NCBI RefSeq assembly: GCF_900105055.1
Contig: NZ_FNTA01000004.1
Coordinates: 1,364,001-1,428,000, forward strand
Length of the DNA stretch: 64,000 nt
Direction of reading: 5' to 3'
From: Amycolatopsis lurida
GTDB taxonomy: Bacteria; Actinomycetota; Actinomycetes; Mycobacteriales; Pseudonocardiaceae
Both the position numbers and the translations under genes were made by a program. The notes under the pieces are model-generated. The model saw only the letters and a program-made list of their open reading frames with translations, was not told the origin of the DNA and did not search any database. Below, one piece after another: positions 7,908 to 17,099 of the stretch. The stretch's first letter is position 1; each line of letters opens with the position of its first letter.

Positions 7908-9059
7908 CTACAGCGTGCGGGAGATGATTTCCTTCATGATCTCGCTGGTACCGCCGAAGATGCGTGAGATCCGGATGTCGGCCCACGCGCGCGCGATCGG
8001 GTACTCGGTCATGTAGCCGTAGCCACCGAAGAGCTGCAGGCAGTCGTCGACCACCTTGTTGACCCGTTCGGTGGTCCACAGCTTCGCCATCGCCGCGCCC
8101 TGAACGTCGAGTTCCTTGCGCAGATGCCGCTCGATGCACTGGTCGAGGAACGCGCGGGACACCGCGGCCTCGGTCGCCGCCTCGGCGAGCTTGAACTTCG
8201 TGTTCTGGAAGTTGTAGACCGGGCGGCCGAACGCCTGGCGGTCCTTGGTGTAGGCGATGGTCTGGTCGATCGCGGCCTCCATCCCGGCGACCGCGGTGAC
8301 GGCGATGATCAGCCGTTCCTGCGGAAGCTGCTGCATCAGCTGGATGAAGCCGAGGCCTTCCTGAGCGCCGAGGAGGTTGGCGGCGGGGACGCGGACGTCG
8401 TCGAAGTTCAGCTCCGCGGTGTCCTGCCCCTTGAGGCCGATCTTGTCGAGGACGCGGCCGCGGCTGAAGCCCGGCGTGTCGGTCTCGACGGCGATCAGCG
8501 AGACACCCTGCGCGCCGGCGTCGGGGTCGGTCTTCACCGCGACCACGACGAGATCGGCGTGGAAACCGTTGGTGATGAACGTCTTCGCGCCGTTGATCAC
8601 GTAGTGGTCACCGTCGCGCACCGCGCGGGTCTTGATGTTCTGCAGGTCGGAACCGGTGCCGGGCTCGGTCATCGCGACCGCGCCGACCATCTCGCCGGAG
8701 GCGAACTTCGGCAGCCAGGCCCTCTTCTGCTCTTCGTTCGCGTACTCGAGGATGTAGTGCGCGACGATTCCATTGTGGACGGTGACGCCCCAGGCACTGT
8801 CACCGGAGCGGGCCTGCTCCTCGTAGAGCACGGCCTCGTGGGCGAACGTGCCGCCGCCACCGCCGTACTCCTCCGGGATGGACAGGGCCAGCAGGCCGAC
8901 CCCGCCCGCCTTCGTCCACAGCTCGCGGTCGACCTTCTTCTCGGCCGCCCAGCGTTCCTGGTTCGGCACGAGTTCCTTCTGGCAGAAGGTCCGGGCGAGG
9001 TCCCGGAGGTCTTCGAGCTCCGTCGTGCTCCACGAACTCTTCTGGATCTGCAAGGGCAC
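7908..9059 (-). CDS. Acyl-CoA dehydrogenase
   Basis: The 383-residue protein shows the standard flavoprotein fold signatures: AMTEPGTGSDLQNIKTRAVRDGDHYVINGAKTFITNG, of which AMTEPGTGSDLQ is the first signature, and QLFGGYGYMTEYPIARAWAD near the C-terminus. It should oxidise an acyl-CoA to the enoyl-CoA with FAD and pass electrons to ETF. I choose the GTG at 9059 because AGGAGG (complement of 9068-9073) sits 8 bases upstream. Starts at 9092 or 9128 would run into the operator. It is divergent from a TetR gene that probably controls it. Confidence 0.9.
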   Translation of the reverse strand: MPLQIQKSSWSTTELEDLRDLARTFCQKELVPNQERWAAEKKVDRELWTKAGGVGLLALSIPEEYGGGGGTFAHEAVLYEEQARSGDSAWGVTVHNGIVAHYILEYANEEQKRAWLPKFASGEMVGAVAMTEPGTGSDLQNIKTRAVRDGDHYVINGAKTFITNGFHADLVVVAVKTDPDAGAQGVSLIAVETDTPGFSRGRVLDKIGLKGQDTAELNFDDVRVPAANLLGAQEGLGFIQLMQQLPQERLIIAVTAVAGMEAAIDQTIAYTKDRQAFGRPVYNFQNTKFKLAEAATEAAVSRAFLDQCIERHLRKELDVQGAAMAKLWTTERVNKVVDDCLQLFGGYGYMTEYPIARAWADIRISRIFGGTSEIMKEIISRTL

Positions 9060-9100
9060 GGCCAACGCCTCCTGATCGGACCTGGAAAACATGACGCTTA

Positions 9101-9130
9101 GGATGTAAGTTCCATCCGGAATGTACATCC
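9101..9130. promoter_or_regulatory. Candidate TetR operator between the acyl-CoA dehydrogenase and tetR
   Basis: A 30-bp dyad: GGATGTA at 9101-9107 mirrors TACATCC at 9124-9130, and inside it TTCC at 9110-9113 mirrors GGAA at 9118-9121. It lies in the region shared by the divergent genes starting at 9059 and 9164, where an autoregulatory operator is expected. Confidence 0.6.
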
Positions 9131-9163
9131 GTACCGAGCTGCACGTAAAGGGGGCAGGATCCG

Positions 9164-9778
9164 GTGAGTGTGCTCGGCAGGACCCACCGCACCCAGGCCG
9201 AGCGGCGCGAGCAGACCCGCACCGCGCTGCTCGACGCGACCATCGACTGCCTGGTCGACCTCGGCTACGCGCGCACCTCGGTCCAGGAGATCTGCGCCCG
9301 CGCCGGCGTCTCGAAGGGCGCCGTACAGCACCACTTCTCCGCGAAGGCCGAGCTCATGGCGGCCGCCGTCGAGCATCTGACGGAGAAGCTGCGCGGGCGC
9401 CTCGCGGCGTCGATCACGGCGCTTCCCGGTGGCGCCTCAGGGGTCGCGGCGGCGATCGACCTGCTGTGGGAGGGCTACTCGGGCACGCTGTCCACGGCCG
9501 CCACCGAACTGTGGGTCGCGGCCCGCACCGACCCCGAACTCCGCGCGGCGATCCGCCCGGTCGACCGGGCGCTGGGCCGCTCGACACTGGAGCACATCAC
9601 CGCGGTCGCCGGGGATCTGCCGAAGGAACGCGCGGAGATCCTCTTCTGGCTGACCGTGAACCTCACCCGCGGGCTGGCACTGGACGCCGAGCTCGGTGGC
9701 GATCCGAAGCGACGGCGGCAATTGCTCGACGAGTGGAAGCGCGTCGCGGTGATGTTGTACGAGGACAGCTCCGCGTAG
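9164..9778 (+). CDS. TetR-family transcriptional regulator
   Basis: The 204-residue protein has an N-terminal helix-turn-helix near residues 14-60 (TSVQEICARAGVSKGAVQHH) and a helical C-terminal domain. The start is GTG with a G-rich ribosome-binding site. Its position, divergent from the acyl-CoA dehydrogenase/CoA-transferase pair with a dyad between, suggests an acyl-CoA-responsive repressor of that pair. This is inferred from context. The ligand domain gives no specific clue. Confidence 0.87.
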   Translation: MSVLGRTHRTQAERREQTRTALLDATIDCLVDLGYARTSVQEICARAGVSKGAVQHHFSAKAELMAAAVEHLTEKLRGRLAASITALPGGASGVAAAIDLLWEGYSGTLSTAATELWVAARTDPELRAAIRPVDRALGRSTLEHITAVAGDLPKERAEILFWLTVNLTRGLALDAELGGDPKRRRQLLDEWKRVAVMLYEDSSA

Positions 9779-9881
9779 CACGCGCGAAAGCCCTTGACCA
9801 GAGCACAGCTGACACTTATCCCATCGGTCGATCCGTGGTGGAATTCCTTGCTGGACAACGGAACCGGCGGAGGAGTCGACC

Positions 9882-10679
9882 ATGAGCGCGCCGCAGCAGC
9901 AGCCGTACCAACCGACTGGCCCGTTCGGCGCAATACCGCCCGCCGCCGCCCCGCGCCCGCCGTCCGACGTGCGGCTCCCTCGCCTTTTCGCCGCGATGAT
10001 GGGGGTTTTCGCCGGCCTGCTGGTCCTCATCGCGACTTTTCTCCCGCAGTCGACGTACGAGCAGATCTCCGACGGCAAGACGGTGTCGAAATTCGCCGAG
10101 ACCGGCTGGACGCGGACCTTCGACATCGAACCGTCGGCGGAGGAGAAGGAGTTCTACGACAAGACGCATGTCGCCCGCTACGGCATCCCGCTGTCCGCCG
10201 CCGCGCTGACGCTGTTCGCCGGGGCCGCGGTGGGTTTCGCCGCGTATCAGCGCAATTCGGGTTCACCCGCCGCGACGACGTCGAGGACGCTGCTCATCGC
10301 GGGCGGGGCGGGGACCGCGGCCTGCGTCTGGATGCTCGGCATGGACATCTCGGCGAGCCTGAGTTTCGGGCAGGACACCGGCCGGTTCGTCTCGCGTTAT
10401 GGGACCGGGAGCGGATTCTGGATCCTGCTCGCGGGCGGGCTCGTGGCGTTGCTCACGATCGGACTGGCGGTCGTGGCCAACCGGCGTGAACCGGCGCCAC
10501 CCCCTCAGGCCCCTTACCCGGCCTCCTACAGCCCTTACGCTCCCGGTGTCCCTCAGCAGCAGTATCCGCAGGCCTACGAGCCGCCGTCGCCTCCGACACC
10601 ACCCGCGGGATCCGCGTTGCAGCAGCAGGACATCCTGCGTCCGTCCCCGGACAATCCGCCCCGGCCCGACAATATGTGA
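9882..10679 (+). CDS. Hypothetical proline-rich membrane protein
   Basis: The 265-residue protein has a Pro/Gln-rich cytoplasmic N-terminus, four likely membrane helices (about 35-55, 105-125, 135-155, 170-195) and a Pro/Tyr/Gln-rich tail with YPQAYEPPSPPTPPAG-like repeats. This layout is common in actinobacterial envelope proteins of unknown role. The start has GGAGGAG just upstream. It is separated from the next gene by a palindromic promoter region. I recognise no enzymatic motif. Confidence 0.7.
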   Translation: MSAPQQQPYQPTGPFGAIPPAAAPRPPSDVRLPRLFAAMMGVFAGLLVLIATFLPQSTYEQISDGKTVSKFAETGWTRTFDIEPSAEEKEFYDKTHVARYGIPLSAAALTLFAGAAVGFAAYQRNSGSPAATTSRTLLIAGGAGTAACVWMLGMDISASLSFGQDTGRFVSRYGTGSGFWILLAGGLVALLTIGLAVVANRREPAPPPQAPYPASYSPYAPGVPQQQYPQAYEPPSPPTPPAGSALQQQDILRPSPDNPPRPDNM

Positions 10680-10709
10680 AACTGATTCATATCAGCGGTG
10701 GACAGTCTC

Positions 10710-10724
10710 CATACCGGCGGTATG
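10710..10724. promoter_or_regulatory. 15-bp perfect palindrome upstream of the aldehyde dehydrogenase
   Basis: CATACCGGCGGTATG is a perfect 7-1-7 palindrome about 70 bases before the aldehyde dehydrogenase start. A second weaker dyad, CTGA-N6-TCAG, lies at 10682-10695. This looks like an operator for a dimeric regulator, but no regulator gene adjoins it. Confidence 0.4.
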
Positions 10725-10795
10725 CTGTACTCGTCGGTAACACCTGGGCTCTGCGTGGCGCCTTCCGGCTCCGCGCGGCATGGAACGGAGACGGC

Positions 10796-12409
10796 ATGAC
10801 GAGCACGACACCGGCGAGCGCGGGCCACCACACCGAAGGGCCCGCCACCATCGGCGACGTTCCCGGCGCCCCGGCCGCGGCCAGGGCGGAACGGCTCGTG
10901 CGGCGGGTCGTGGGCGGGGCGGATTCGGCGCCGGTCCAGATGCGCGCGCCCTTCACCGGGCAGCCGATCGCGACGCTGCCCCAAGCCACCGACGCCGACG
11001 TCCGCGCCGTGTTCGACCAGGCGCGCGAGGCTCAGCGCGCGTGGGCCGAGCGGCCGGTCGAAGAACGCCAGCGCATCCTGATCCGCCTGCACGACCTGGT
11101 ACTGAAGCGGCAGGAAGAGGCGCTCGACCTCGTGCAGATCGAGGCGGGGAAGGCGCGGATGGACGCCTTCGACGAGGTCAGCGCGACCGCCCTCGTCGCC
11201 GCCTACTACGGCAAGCACAGCGCGAAGATCCTCTCCCCGCGTCGCGCCGCCGGGCTGATCCCGGTGCTGACGAAGGTCGGCGAGATCCGGCACCCCAAGG
11301 GGGTCGTCGGGATCATCTCACCGTGGAACTACCCGCTCGCGCTGACCGCGATGGACGTCCTCCCCGCGCTCGCGGCGGGGAACGCCGTCGTGCAGAAGCC
11401 GGACAACCAGACCGCGCTCTCGGCGCTGTGGCTGCAGGAAGTCGCCGAGGAGGCCGGGCTGCCCGCCGGTATCTGGCAGATCGTGCTCGGCCGCGGCTCG
11501 CAGATCGGCGACGCGCTCGTCGAGGAGTCGGACTATCTCTGCTTCACCGGCTCCACGCCCACAGGCAAGGGTCTCGCCGCGAAGGTGGCGGAGCGGCTGA
11601 CGAGCTACTCACTCGAACTCGGCGGCAAGAACCCGATGATCGTGCTGCCCGACGCGGACATCGCCAAGACCGCGACCGGCGCGGTGACCGCGTGCTTCTC
11701 CTCCGCCGGGCAGCTGTGCGTCTCGGTCGAGCGCATCTACGTCCACGAGTCGATCCGCGAGGAGTTCACTCGCGCCTTCGTCGCCAAGACCGCCGCGCTG
11801 CGGCTCGGCGGCGCCCTGGACTACCAGGCGCAGATGGGATCCCTCACCTCCGAGGCCCAGCTGGAGACCGTGTCGGCCCACGTCGAGGACGCTCGCTCGA
11901 AGGGCGCGAAGGTGCTCACCGGCGGCAAGGCCCGGCCCGATCTCGGCCCGCTGTTCTACGAGCCGACCGTGCTCACCGACGTCACCGAAGACGTCAAGCT
12001 GTTCGCCGAGGAGACCTTCGGGCCGGTCGTGTCGATCTACGGCTACACCGACGTCACCGACGCGATCGAGCGCGCCAACGACACGAAGTTCGGGCTGAAC
12101 GCGAGCGTATGGTCGCGCAACGGCCGGGCGGGCTGGGAGGTCGCGGCGCGGCTGAAGGCCGGGACCGTCAACGTCAACGAAGGCTTCGCGGCGACCTTCG
12201 GGACCGTGGGGCTGCCGATGGGCGGGATGAAGGAGTCCGGCGTCGGGCGGCGCAACGGCTCCGAAGGTCTGCTCAAGTACACCGAGGCCCAGGCGATCGC
12301 GGTGCAGCGCGGGATGCCGCTGCGCCCCGGCCGCGGAATCCCGCCGAAGCTCTGGGCCCGGGGCCTGAGCGCGGGCCTCAAGGCGCTCCGCCGCCTCCCG
12401 CGCCGCTGA
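10796..12409 (+). CDS. Succinate-semialdehyde dehydrogenase-type aldehyde dehydrogenase
   Basis: The 537-residue protein has all ALDH landmarks: Asn178 in SPWNYP, Glu274 in SLELGGKNPM and the nucleophile Cys308 in SSAGQLCVSVERIYVH. Length and N-terminal extension resemble the actinobacterial GabD2-type succinate-semialdehyde dehydrogenase, which oxidises succinate semialdehyde to succinate with NAD(P). I chose the ATG at 10796, which has ACGGAG before it. A GTG at 10676 that overlaps the previous stop would add a poorly structured 40-residue extension through the palindromic region. The exact substrate is inferred. Confidence 0.87.
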   Translation: MTSTTPASAGHHTEGPATIGDVPGAPAAARAERLVRRVVGGADSAPVQMRAPFTGQPIATLPQATDADVRAVFDQAREAQRAWAERPVEERQRILIRLHDLVLKRQEEALDLVQIEAGKARMDAFDEVSATALVAAYYGKHSAKILSPRRAAGLIPVLTKVGEIRHPKGVVGIISPWNYPLALTAMDVLPALAAGNAVVQKPDNQTALSALWLQEVAEEAGLPAGIWQIVLGRGSQIGDALVEESDYLCFTGSTPTGKGLAAKVAERLTSYSLELGGKNPMIVLPDADIAKTATGAVTACFSSAGQLCVSVERIYVHESIREEFTRAFVAKTAALRLGGALDYQAQMGSLTSEAQLETVSAHVEDARSKGAKVLTGGKARPDLGPLFYEPTVLTDVTEDVKLFAEETFGPVVSIYGYTDVTDAIERANDTKFGLNASVWSRNGRAGWEVAARLKAGTVNVNEGFAATFGTVGLPMGGMKESGVGRRNGSEGLLKYTEAQAIAVQRGMPLRPGRGIPPKLWARGLSAGLKALRRLPRR

Positions 12410-12420
12410 CCACCTCCGCA

Positions 12421-12475
12421 ATTCGTCATCTGGTTGCGATCGTTGCCGCGAAAGGATCGCAACCAGATGACGAAT
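12421..12475. terminator. 21-bp perfect inverted repeat between convergent genes
   Basis: Arms 12421-12441 and 12455-12475 are perfectly complementary with a 13-base loop. It separates the aldehyde dehydrogenase from the convergent LuxR gene and probably terminates both. Confidence 0.75.
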
Positions 12476-12480
12476 CGCGG

Positions 12481-15400
12481 TCAGGAAGAGGTGGGCGCGG
12501 CCAGCAGGCCCCGGTCGTAGGCGATCGCGACCGCCTCGGCCCGGCGGCTCGCGCCGAGTTTCGCCATCACGCGCGAAAGGTGGACGCTCACCGTCTTCTC
12601 GCTGATGTACAGCTCTTCGCCGACCTGCCGGTTGGTCCGGCCCAGCGCGACGCGTTCCAGCACGTCGCGCTCCCGATCGGTCAGCGGATCCACGACGTCA
12701 CGCCGCGGCGCCACTGCCTCCCCGGGAAGCTCGACACGCGCCCGGTGGCTGAGCTCCCGGACGGCTTCGCGCAGCGGGCAGGCGCCCAGCCGGTCGGCCA
12801 CCGCGTGCGCGGCCAGCAGCTCCGACGCGGCGAGGGCGGTGTCACCGTCCGAAGCCAGCAGGGATTTCGCGTGCTGGAGGCGGCACATGGCCTGCTCGTA
12901 CACCGCGCCGTACCCGAACGCCTCGACCGCCTTCGCCCACAGCGCCGGATCCCCCGCGCCACGAAGGCAGCTGCCGAGCGCCTCCAGCCGGGCGAGCCAC
13001 GCCAGCGCTTCCGGACCCAGCGACACCGAACGCGGGATGCCGTGTTCGGCGCAGTGGCGGCCGTGGGCGAGGAACTTCTCGCCCGATTCCACCGCGGCCT
13101 CGACCGTCGCCAGGTCACCGCGTACCCGTGCTTCGGCGGCCTGGGCGACGGCCGCGGTGAGACCGTGCACGCTGATCCGGATCCCGCCGAGCACGGCGGG
13201 TTCGACCTCTTCGAGCCAGTCGATCAGCTCGTGCGCCTGGCGCACCGCGCCCGCGTGGTCCCCTCGCCACGACGCGAGCTGGATCGCGGCGTCGGCCGAC
13301 GCGAGCGCGATCGAGTAGTCCGCGATCCAGTGCTGCCGCAGGCTGGGCAGGATCTTGTCCGCGTCCGCGAACCGGCCCCTGCCGACGACGAACTGCGCCC
13401 AGATGCTCAGGAACCGCCCCGCGACGACACTCGAAACACCGCGGCCAGCGCGGCCGGCGTCGTCGTCCTCCGGCCAATCCCCGCTGACGTACCGCAGCGT
13501 GAGGTGCTTGGTCCGCAGCTCGATGCCGAACGAGCTCCAGGTCAGGCCGGTCTCCTTGGCCCGCTTGATGCCCTTGGCGTAGTACTTCAGCGCGGAATGG
13601 ATCTCGGCCCTGTCGTCGTAGCTCAGCCCGAGGAAGTGCAGAGCCCGTAGCTCGCCGTTGAGCGCGCCGGATTCCCTGGCCTTCCGCTCGGCTTCGCGCA
13701 GCCGCTCCCGCGCCTCCTCGACGTCACCCGCCGAATCGGCCAGCGTGCCCAGCGAGACCAGCGCCGCCGCCTCCGCCCCGCCCGCACCGACGGCCCTGGC
13801 GTCGGCGACCGCGGCCAGCGCGCACTGCAGCGCCTCGTCGTGCCGGTCGATCAGCCGCAGGATCCCGGCTCGGGTGGCGAGCACCCAGGCCCGCGCGGCA
13901 CTCGCCTCGGTGTGCTCGACCAGCTTCCAGGCCTTGTCGATCGCCTCGACGACCTCGTCGATCGTGCCGTCGACCGAAAGCAGCGCCTCCGCGTGCCGCC
14001 GCCAGACCTTGGCGGCCCGCTCGTTGCCGGTGTCCGGGCCGAGTGCCTCGGTCGCGGACCGCGAATAGGCGACCGCGCGCTCCGGCTCCCCCGACGTGCT
14101 CGCGAAATACGACGCCTCGTGCAGGAGGCGGAGCTCGTCGACGTCCGACGGCCGGTCCGCCTCGGGTACGGCGTCCCAAATGGACAGTGCCTGCTCGACG
14201 TGCCGCAGCGCGGAACCGGGCGCGCCCAGCTTCTCCGCCTCGTCCATCGCGCGCAGCAACGCCGCCAGCGCGGTGACGAAGTCCTTGCTCTCCATGCTGT
14301 GGTGCGCGAGCCGCGCGTCCTGGCCGCGGCCCTGTGCCCTGTCGCGGATGCGGGCCGCGTACGCCGCGTGCATGCGCACCCGCTCCCCCGGCAGCAGGTC
14401 GCCGTAGACCGCTTCCTGCAGCAGCGCGTGGCGGAAGGTGTAGAAACCGTTCTCGATCACCAGTACGTGATGCTGCACGGCCTCGCGCAGCGCCTCGTCG
14501 AGTTCGAGCTCGTCCAGCCCGGAGATCTCGGCGAGCGCGGCGTGCGCCACCGCGTCCTTCGCGACCGAGACCACGCGCAGCACCCGGCGCGTGATCTGGG
14601 AGAGCTGCTCCACCCTGGCGAGCAGCACTTCGGCCAGCCCGGCGGGGAGCTCGCGGCAGTCCTTCGCGGACGCGAGCAGCTCCTCGACGAAGAAGGGATT
14701 GCCCTCGGACCGGGAGACGATGTCGGCGATCAGGTCCTGGCCGATCGGCTCGTCGGCCAGCGCCTCGACGAACGCGCGCGCGTCTTCGGCGCCGAACGGC
14801 TTGACCTCGACGCGTTCGACCGCGCCCAGCCGCACCACCTCGGACAACACCGCCCGGAGCGGATGCCGCCGGTGGACGTCCTCCTCGCGATAGCTCGCCA
14901 CCACCAGCAGCCGCTGGGTGCGCAGCCTCGTCAGCAGGAAGGACAGCAGGTTCCGGGTGGAGCCGTCGGCCCAGTGCAGGTCCTCCAGCAGGATCACCAC
15001 CGGCCGGCGCTGCGCGATGACGGTCAGCACCCCCAGTACCGCGTCGAACAGCTGGAGCTGGCCGAGGTCCTGTTCGGGACCGAGCCGTTGCGTCGACACC
15101 CGTTCGCTCGCGGTGAGCTGACCGTCTTCGATGGCGGGGTAGTCCTCCGCCTGCTGCATCTGCGGGAGCAGCCTGCCCAGCGCCGGCCGGGCCCGGACCG
15201 CGGCGGTGACCGCGGGATCGGACGTCGTCGCCAGCGGCGCCAGCGCCTCGGCGAACGGAAGATAAGGAAGACCGCCCTCATGGACGTCGATACAGCGCCC
15301 GGTGAGCACCAGGGCGCCCGCGCCCGCGGCGTACTCGCCGAGCGCGGTCAGGAGGCGGGTCTTGCCGACGCCGGCGTCACCGGAGAGCAGCACCGCGCCG

Positions 15401-15504
15401 GCCTCGCCCCGTTCTGCACGGGCGAAGGCGGCGCGGAGCTGCCGCATCTCCTGAGTGCGGGCGACGATCGGGATTCCGGAGCCAAGACGGGGCACGAGGT
15501 GCAT
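12481..15504 (-). CDS. LAL-type LuxR-family regulator with AAA-like ATPase domain
   Basis: The 1007-residue protein has a Walker A at 42-49 (GDAGVGKT), a Walker B at about 171-180 (ILLEDLHWAD), a long TPR-like helical middle region, and a C-terminal LuxR helix-turn-helix (LTDRERDVLERVALGRTNRQ and ISEKTVSVHLSRVMAKLGA). This is the large ATP-binding LuxR (MalT/LAL) layout, in which ligand and ATP binding drive activation. The regulon is unknown. It faces away from the small gene at 15568 in the same orientation. The start could also be the GTG twelve bases inside. Confidence 0.9.
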   Translation of the reverse strand: MHLVPRLGSGIPIVARTQEMRQLRAAFARAERGEAGAVLLSGDAGVGKTRLLTALGEYAAGAGALVLTGRCIDVHEGGLPYLPFAEALAPLATTSDPAVTAAVRARPALGRLLPQMQQAEDYPAIEDGQLTASERVSTQRLGPEQDLGQLQLFDAVLGVLTVIAQRRPVVILLEDLHWADGSTRNLLSFLLTRLRTQRLLVVASYREEDVHRRHPLRAVLSEVVRLGAVERVEVKPFGAEDARAFVEALADEPIGQDLIADIVSRSEGNPFFVEELLASAKDCRELPAGLAEVLLARVEQLSQITRRVLRVVSVAKDAVAHAALAEISGLDELELDEALREAVQHHVLVIENGFYTFRHALLQEAVYGDLLPGERVRMHAAYAARIRDRAQGRGQDARLAHHSMESKDFVTALAALLRAMDEAEKLGAPGSALRHVEQALSIWDAVPEADRPSDVDELRLLHEASYFASTSGEPERAVAYSRSATEALGPDTGNERAAKVWRRHAEALLSVDGTIDEVVEAIDKAWKLVEHTEASAARAWVLATRAGILRLIDRHDEALQCALAAVADARAVGAGGAEAAALVSLGTLADSAGDVEEARERLREAERKARESGALNGELRALHFLGLSYDDRAEIHSALKYYAKGIKRAKETGLTWSSFGIELRTKHLTLRYVSGDWPEDDDAGRAGRGVSSVVAGRFLSIWAQFVVGRGRFADADKILPSLRQHWIADYSIALASADAAIQLASWRGDHAGAVRQAHELIDWLEEVEPAVLGGIRISVHGLTAAVAQAAEARVRGDLATVEAAVESGEKFLAHGRHCAEHGIPRSVSLGPEALAWLARLEALGSCLRGAGDPALWAKAVEAFGYGAVYEQAMCRLQHAKSLLASDGDTALAASELLAAHAVADRLGACPLREAVRELSHRARVELPGEAVAPRRDVVDPLTDRERDVLERVALGRTNRQVGEELYISEKTVSVHLSRVMAKLGASRRAEAVAIAYDRGLLAAPTSS

Positions 15505-15567
15505 TCTTGCCTACCGGGCCGACAACTTCGCCTGTGTTTTCGCCGAGAGCTTCATCGCACTCGACCT

Positions 15568-15780
15568 CTACCGGGTGACGTCGCCGCTGCGGGCGGGCGT
15601 CTGCCGCACCTCTCGGCGCTCCTGGGCGGGCACCCGGACTTCGGCACGCTGCGCGCGGATCCGCTTGCCCGCCCGGCGGGCCCGGTCGACCCATACGCTG
15701 CGGCCCGCTCGCTGCAGCTCTTCGCGCCGATACTCGACCTCGGCCAGTACGCCGGTGAGGAGGGCGTCGTTCGTGTTCAT
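15568..15780 (-). CDS. Small basic hypothetical protein
   Basis: A 70-residue frame starts at 15780 behind AAGGGGAAAAG, a good ribosome-binding site. The protein is highly charged (about a third Arg/Glu) and probably helical, including EVEYRREELQRAGRSVW. It has no recognisable domain. Being short and Arg-rich in a GC-rich genome it could be spurious. The ribosome-binding site is the main support. Confidence 0.45.
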   Translation of the reverse strand: MNTNDALLTGVLAEVEYRREELQRAGRSVWVDRARRAGKRIRAQRAEVRVPAQERREVRQTPARSGDVTR

Positions 15781-15878
15781 CTTTTCCCCTTAGGAACTCA
15801 CTGCCTTGTTGGTAGTGATGAGATTCGTCCTGAGGGGTGCCTCGCGGCATCGGGTGATCACCTACACCCGGACGTGAT

Positions 15879-15928
15879 TCGACCCCTTACGCCGGCCCAT
15901 CCCCTGCTCGGGGGGCGTAAGGGGTCGA
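15879..15928. terminator. 15-bp inverted repeat after the DUF397 gene
   Basis: TCGACCCCTTACGCC at 15879-15893 pairs perfectly with 15914-15928. It lies directly behind the DUF397 stop and is probably the terminator of the WhiJ-like/DUF397 operon. Confidence 0.65.
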
Positions 15929-15930
15929 GT

Positions 15931-16149
15931 TCAGCGGCTCTGGTCGTGAGCGGGGCCACTCGCGCGCACGGCGCCGAGCAGCCCGCGCCAAGCCTGCGGC
16001 GAGAGGCGGAAGGCACCTCCCTCGGGATCCTTGGAATCCCGCAGCGCGGCACCGGAACCGGTGAAGGCGACCTCGACACAGTCGTTGCCGCCACCGCTGT
16101 GGCTGCTCTTGAACCACCGGGCCTGGGAAAGATCATCGTTGGGCGTCAT
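15931..16149 (-). CDS. DUF397 protein, partner of the WhiJ-like regulator
   Basis: The 72-residue protein has the DUF397 core: ARWFKSSHSGGGNDCVEVAF near residues 9-28 and AALRDSKDPEG near 32-42. The ATG at 16149 has GGAGTGGGGAGC upstream and overlaps the regulator's stop as ATGA, so translation is coupled. DUF397 proteins occur next to WhiJ-type helix-turn-helix regulators in filamentous actinomycetes, where such pairs affect development and antibiotic production. A direct regulator-partner interaction is known for some pairs and inferred here. Confidence 0.88.
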   Translation of the reverse strand: MTPNDDLSQARWFKSSHSGGGNDCVEVAFTGSGAALRDSKDPEGGAFRLSPQAWRGLLGAVRASGPAHDQSR

Positions 16150-17048
16150 GCTCCCCACTCCTTACTTGTTTCCAGGGACTTCTCCGGAAGGGCCGCCTGT
16201 TCGGCGAACCTTCCGGCGGCCTCGGCGATCACCTCGACCGAGTCGTCCGGCTTCAACGCGGCGGCACGCAGATGGTCGAACATCAACGCGTATCGCCGGA
16301 CGTCCGGGGGTTCCTCCAGGTAGAGCCCGCTGGAGGTGCTGTCGACGTAGACCACGTCGGTGTCGGCCAGTTCGGGGAAGCCCATGATGAGGAACGGACC
16401 CTCCATCCCGGGATGGGCCCCCGCGCCGAACGGCACGACCTGGACGGTCACGTTCGGCTGCGCCGCCATCGTGACCATCCGGTACAGCTGCTCCGCCATG
16501 ACCTCGGGGCCGTCGACCACGCGATGCAGGACCGCTTCGTCGATGACCGCCCAGTACTCCGGGGGCGAGGGGTCGGTCAGCAGTTCCTGCCGCGCCATCC
16601 TCGCCGCCACCCGGCGCCTGATCTCGGCGTCCTCGGCGTCGGGCCGCATCGCCCTGATCACGGCCCTGGCGTACCGCTCGGTCTGCAACAGGCCGGGCAC
16701 CAGGAGCGCCTGGAAGGCCCGCAGCGAACTCGCGTCCGCCTCCAACCCGACGAAGGTGCCGGTGAAGACCTCGTTGTACGCGTGCCACCAGCCGCGTTTG
16801 CGGGCTTCCCTGGCCAGCTGGACGAGCGCTTCCTGCTCGTCGCCCGCGATGCCGTACAGCTCGAGCATGTCGCGCGCGTCACGCGGGGTGACGCCGACGT
16901 GCCCCGTCTCGATTCGGCTGACCTTCGACGCCGAGCATTCGAGCTTCTCGCTCACCTCGTCGATCGTGAGGTCGGCCGCCTCGCGCAACCGCCTCAACTC
17001 GCTCGCCAGCCGCCGGCGGCGCACGGTGGGTCCCTGACCCCTCGTCAT
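16146..17048 (-). CDS. XRE-family regulator with DUF5753 domain (WhiJ-like)
   Basis: The 300-residue protein has an N-terminal XRE helix-turn-helix near 17-50 (LTIDEVSEKLECSASKVSRIE) and a C-terminal DUF5753 domain (VPGLLQTERYARAVIRAM, VQVVPFGAGAHPGMEGPF, FDHLRAAALKPDDS). The start is ATG 17048. It is translationally coupled to a DUF397 gene, the usual pairing. A perfect AGAACA-G-TGTTCT palindrome about 50 bases upstream may be its own operator. The target genes are not evident. Confidence 0.9.
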   Translation of the reverse strand: MTRGQGPTVRRRRLASELRRLREAADLTIDEVSEKLECSASKVSRIETGHVGVTPRDARDMLELYGIAGDEQEALVQLAREARKRGWWHAYNEVFTGTFVGLEADASSLRAFQALLVPGLLQTERYARAVIRAMRPDAEDAEIRRRVAARMARQELLTDPSPPEYWAVIDEAVLHRVVDGPEVMAEQLYRMVTMAAQPNVTVQVVPFGAGAHPGMEGPFLIMGFPELADTDVVYVDSTSSGLYLEEPPDVRRYALMFDHLRAAALKPDDSVEVIAEAAGRFAEQAALPEKSLETSKEWGA

Positions 17049-17099
17049 CACGGCACCTCCACAAGCTGTCCGAGCATCAACGATCGCGACGCGGCGAAG

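Noticed and set aside
9128..9128. Start of the acyl-CoA dehydrogenase at 9128 or 9092
   Set aside because: Either would extend the gene into the operator dyad and lacks a ribosome-binding site. The GTG at 9059 has AGGAGG at good spacing and gives the usual family length.
10780..13650. 956-codon open frame across the aldehyde dehydrogenase and LuxR region
   Set aside because: It runs in a second frame of a clear aldehyde dehydrogenase and then antisense to the LuxR gene, with Arg/Gly-rich composition. It is an artefact of high GC content.
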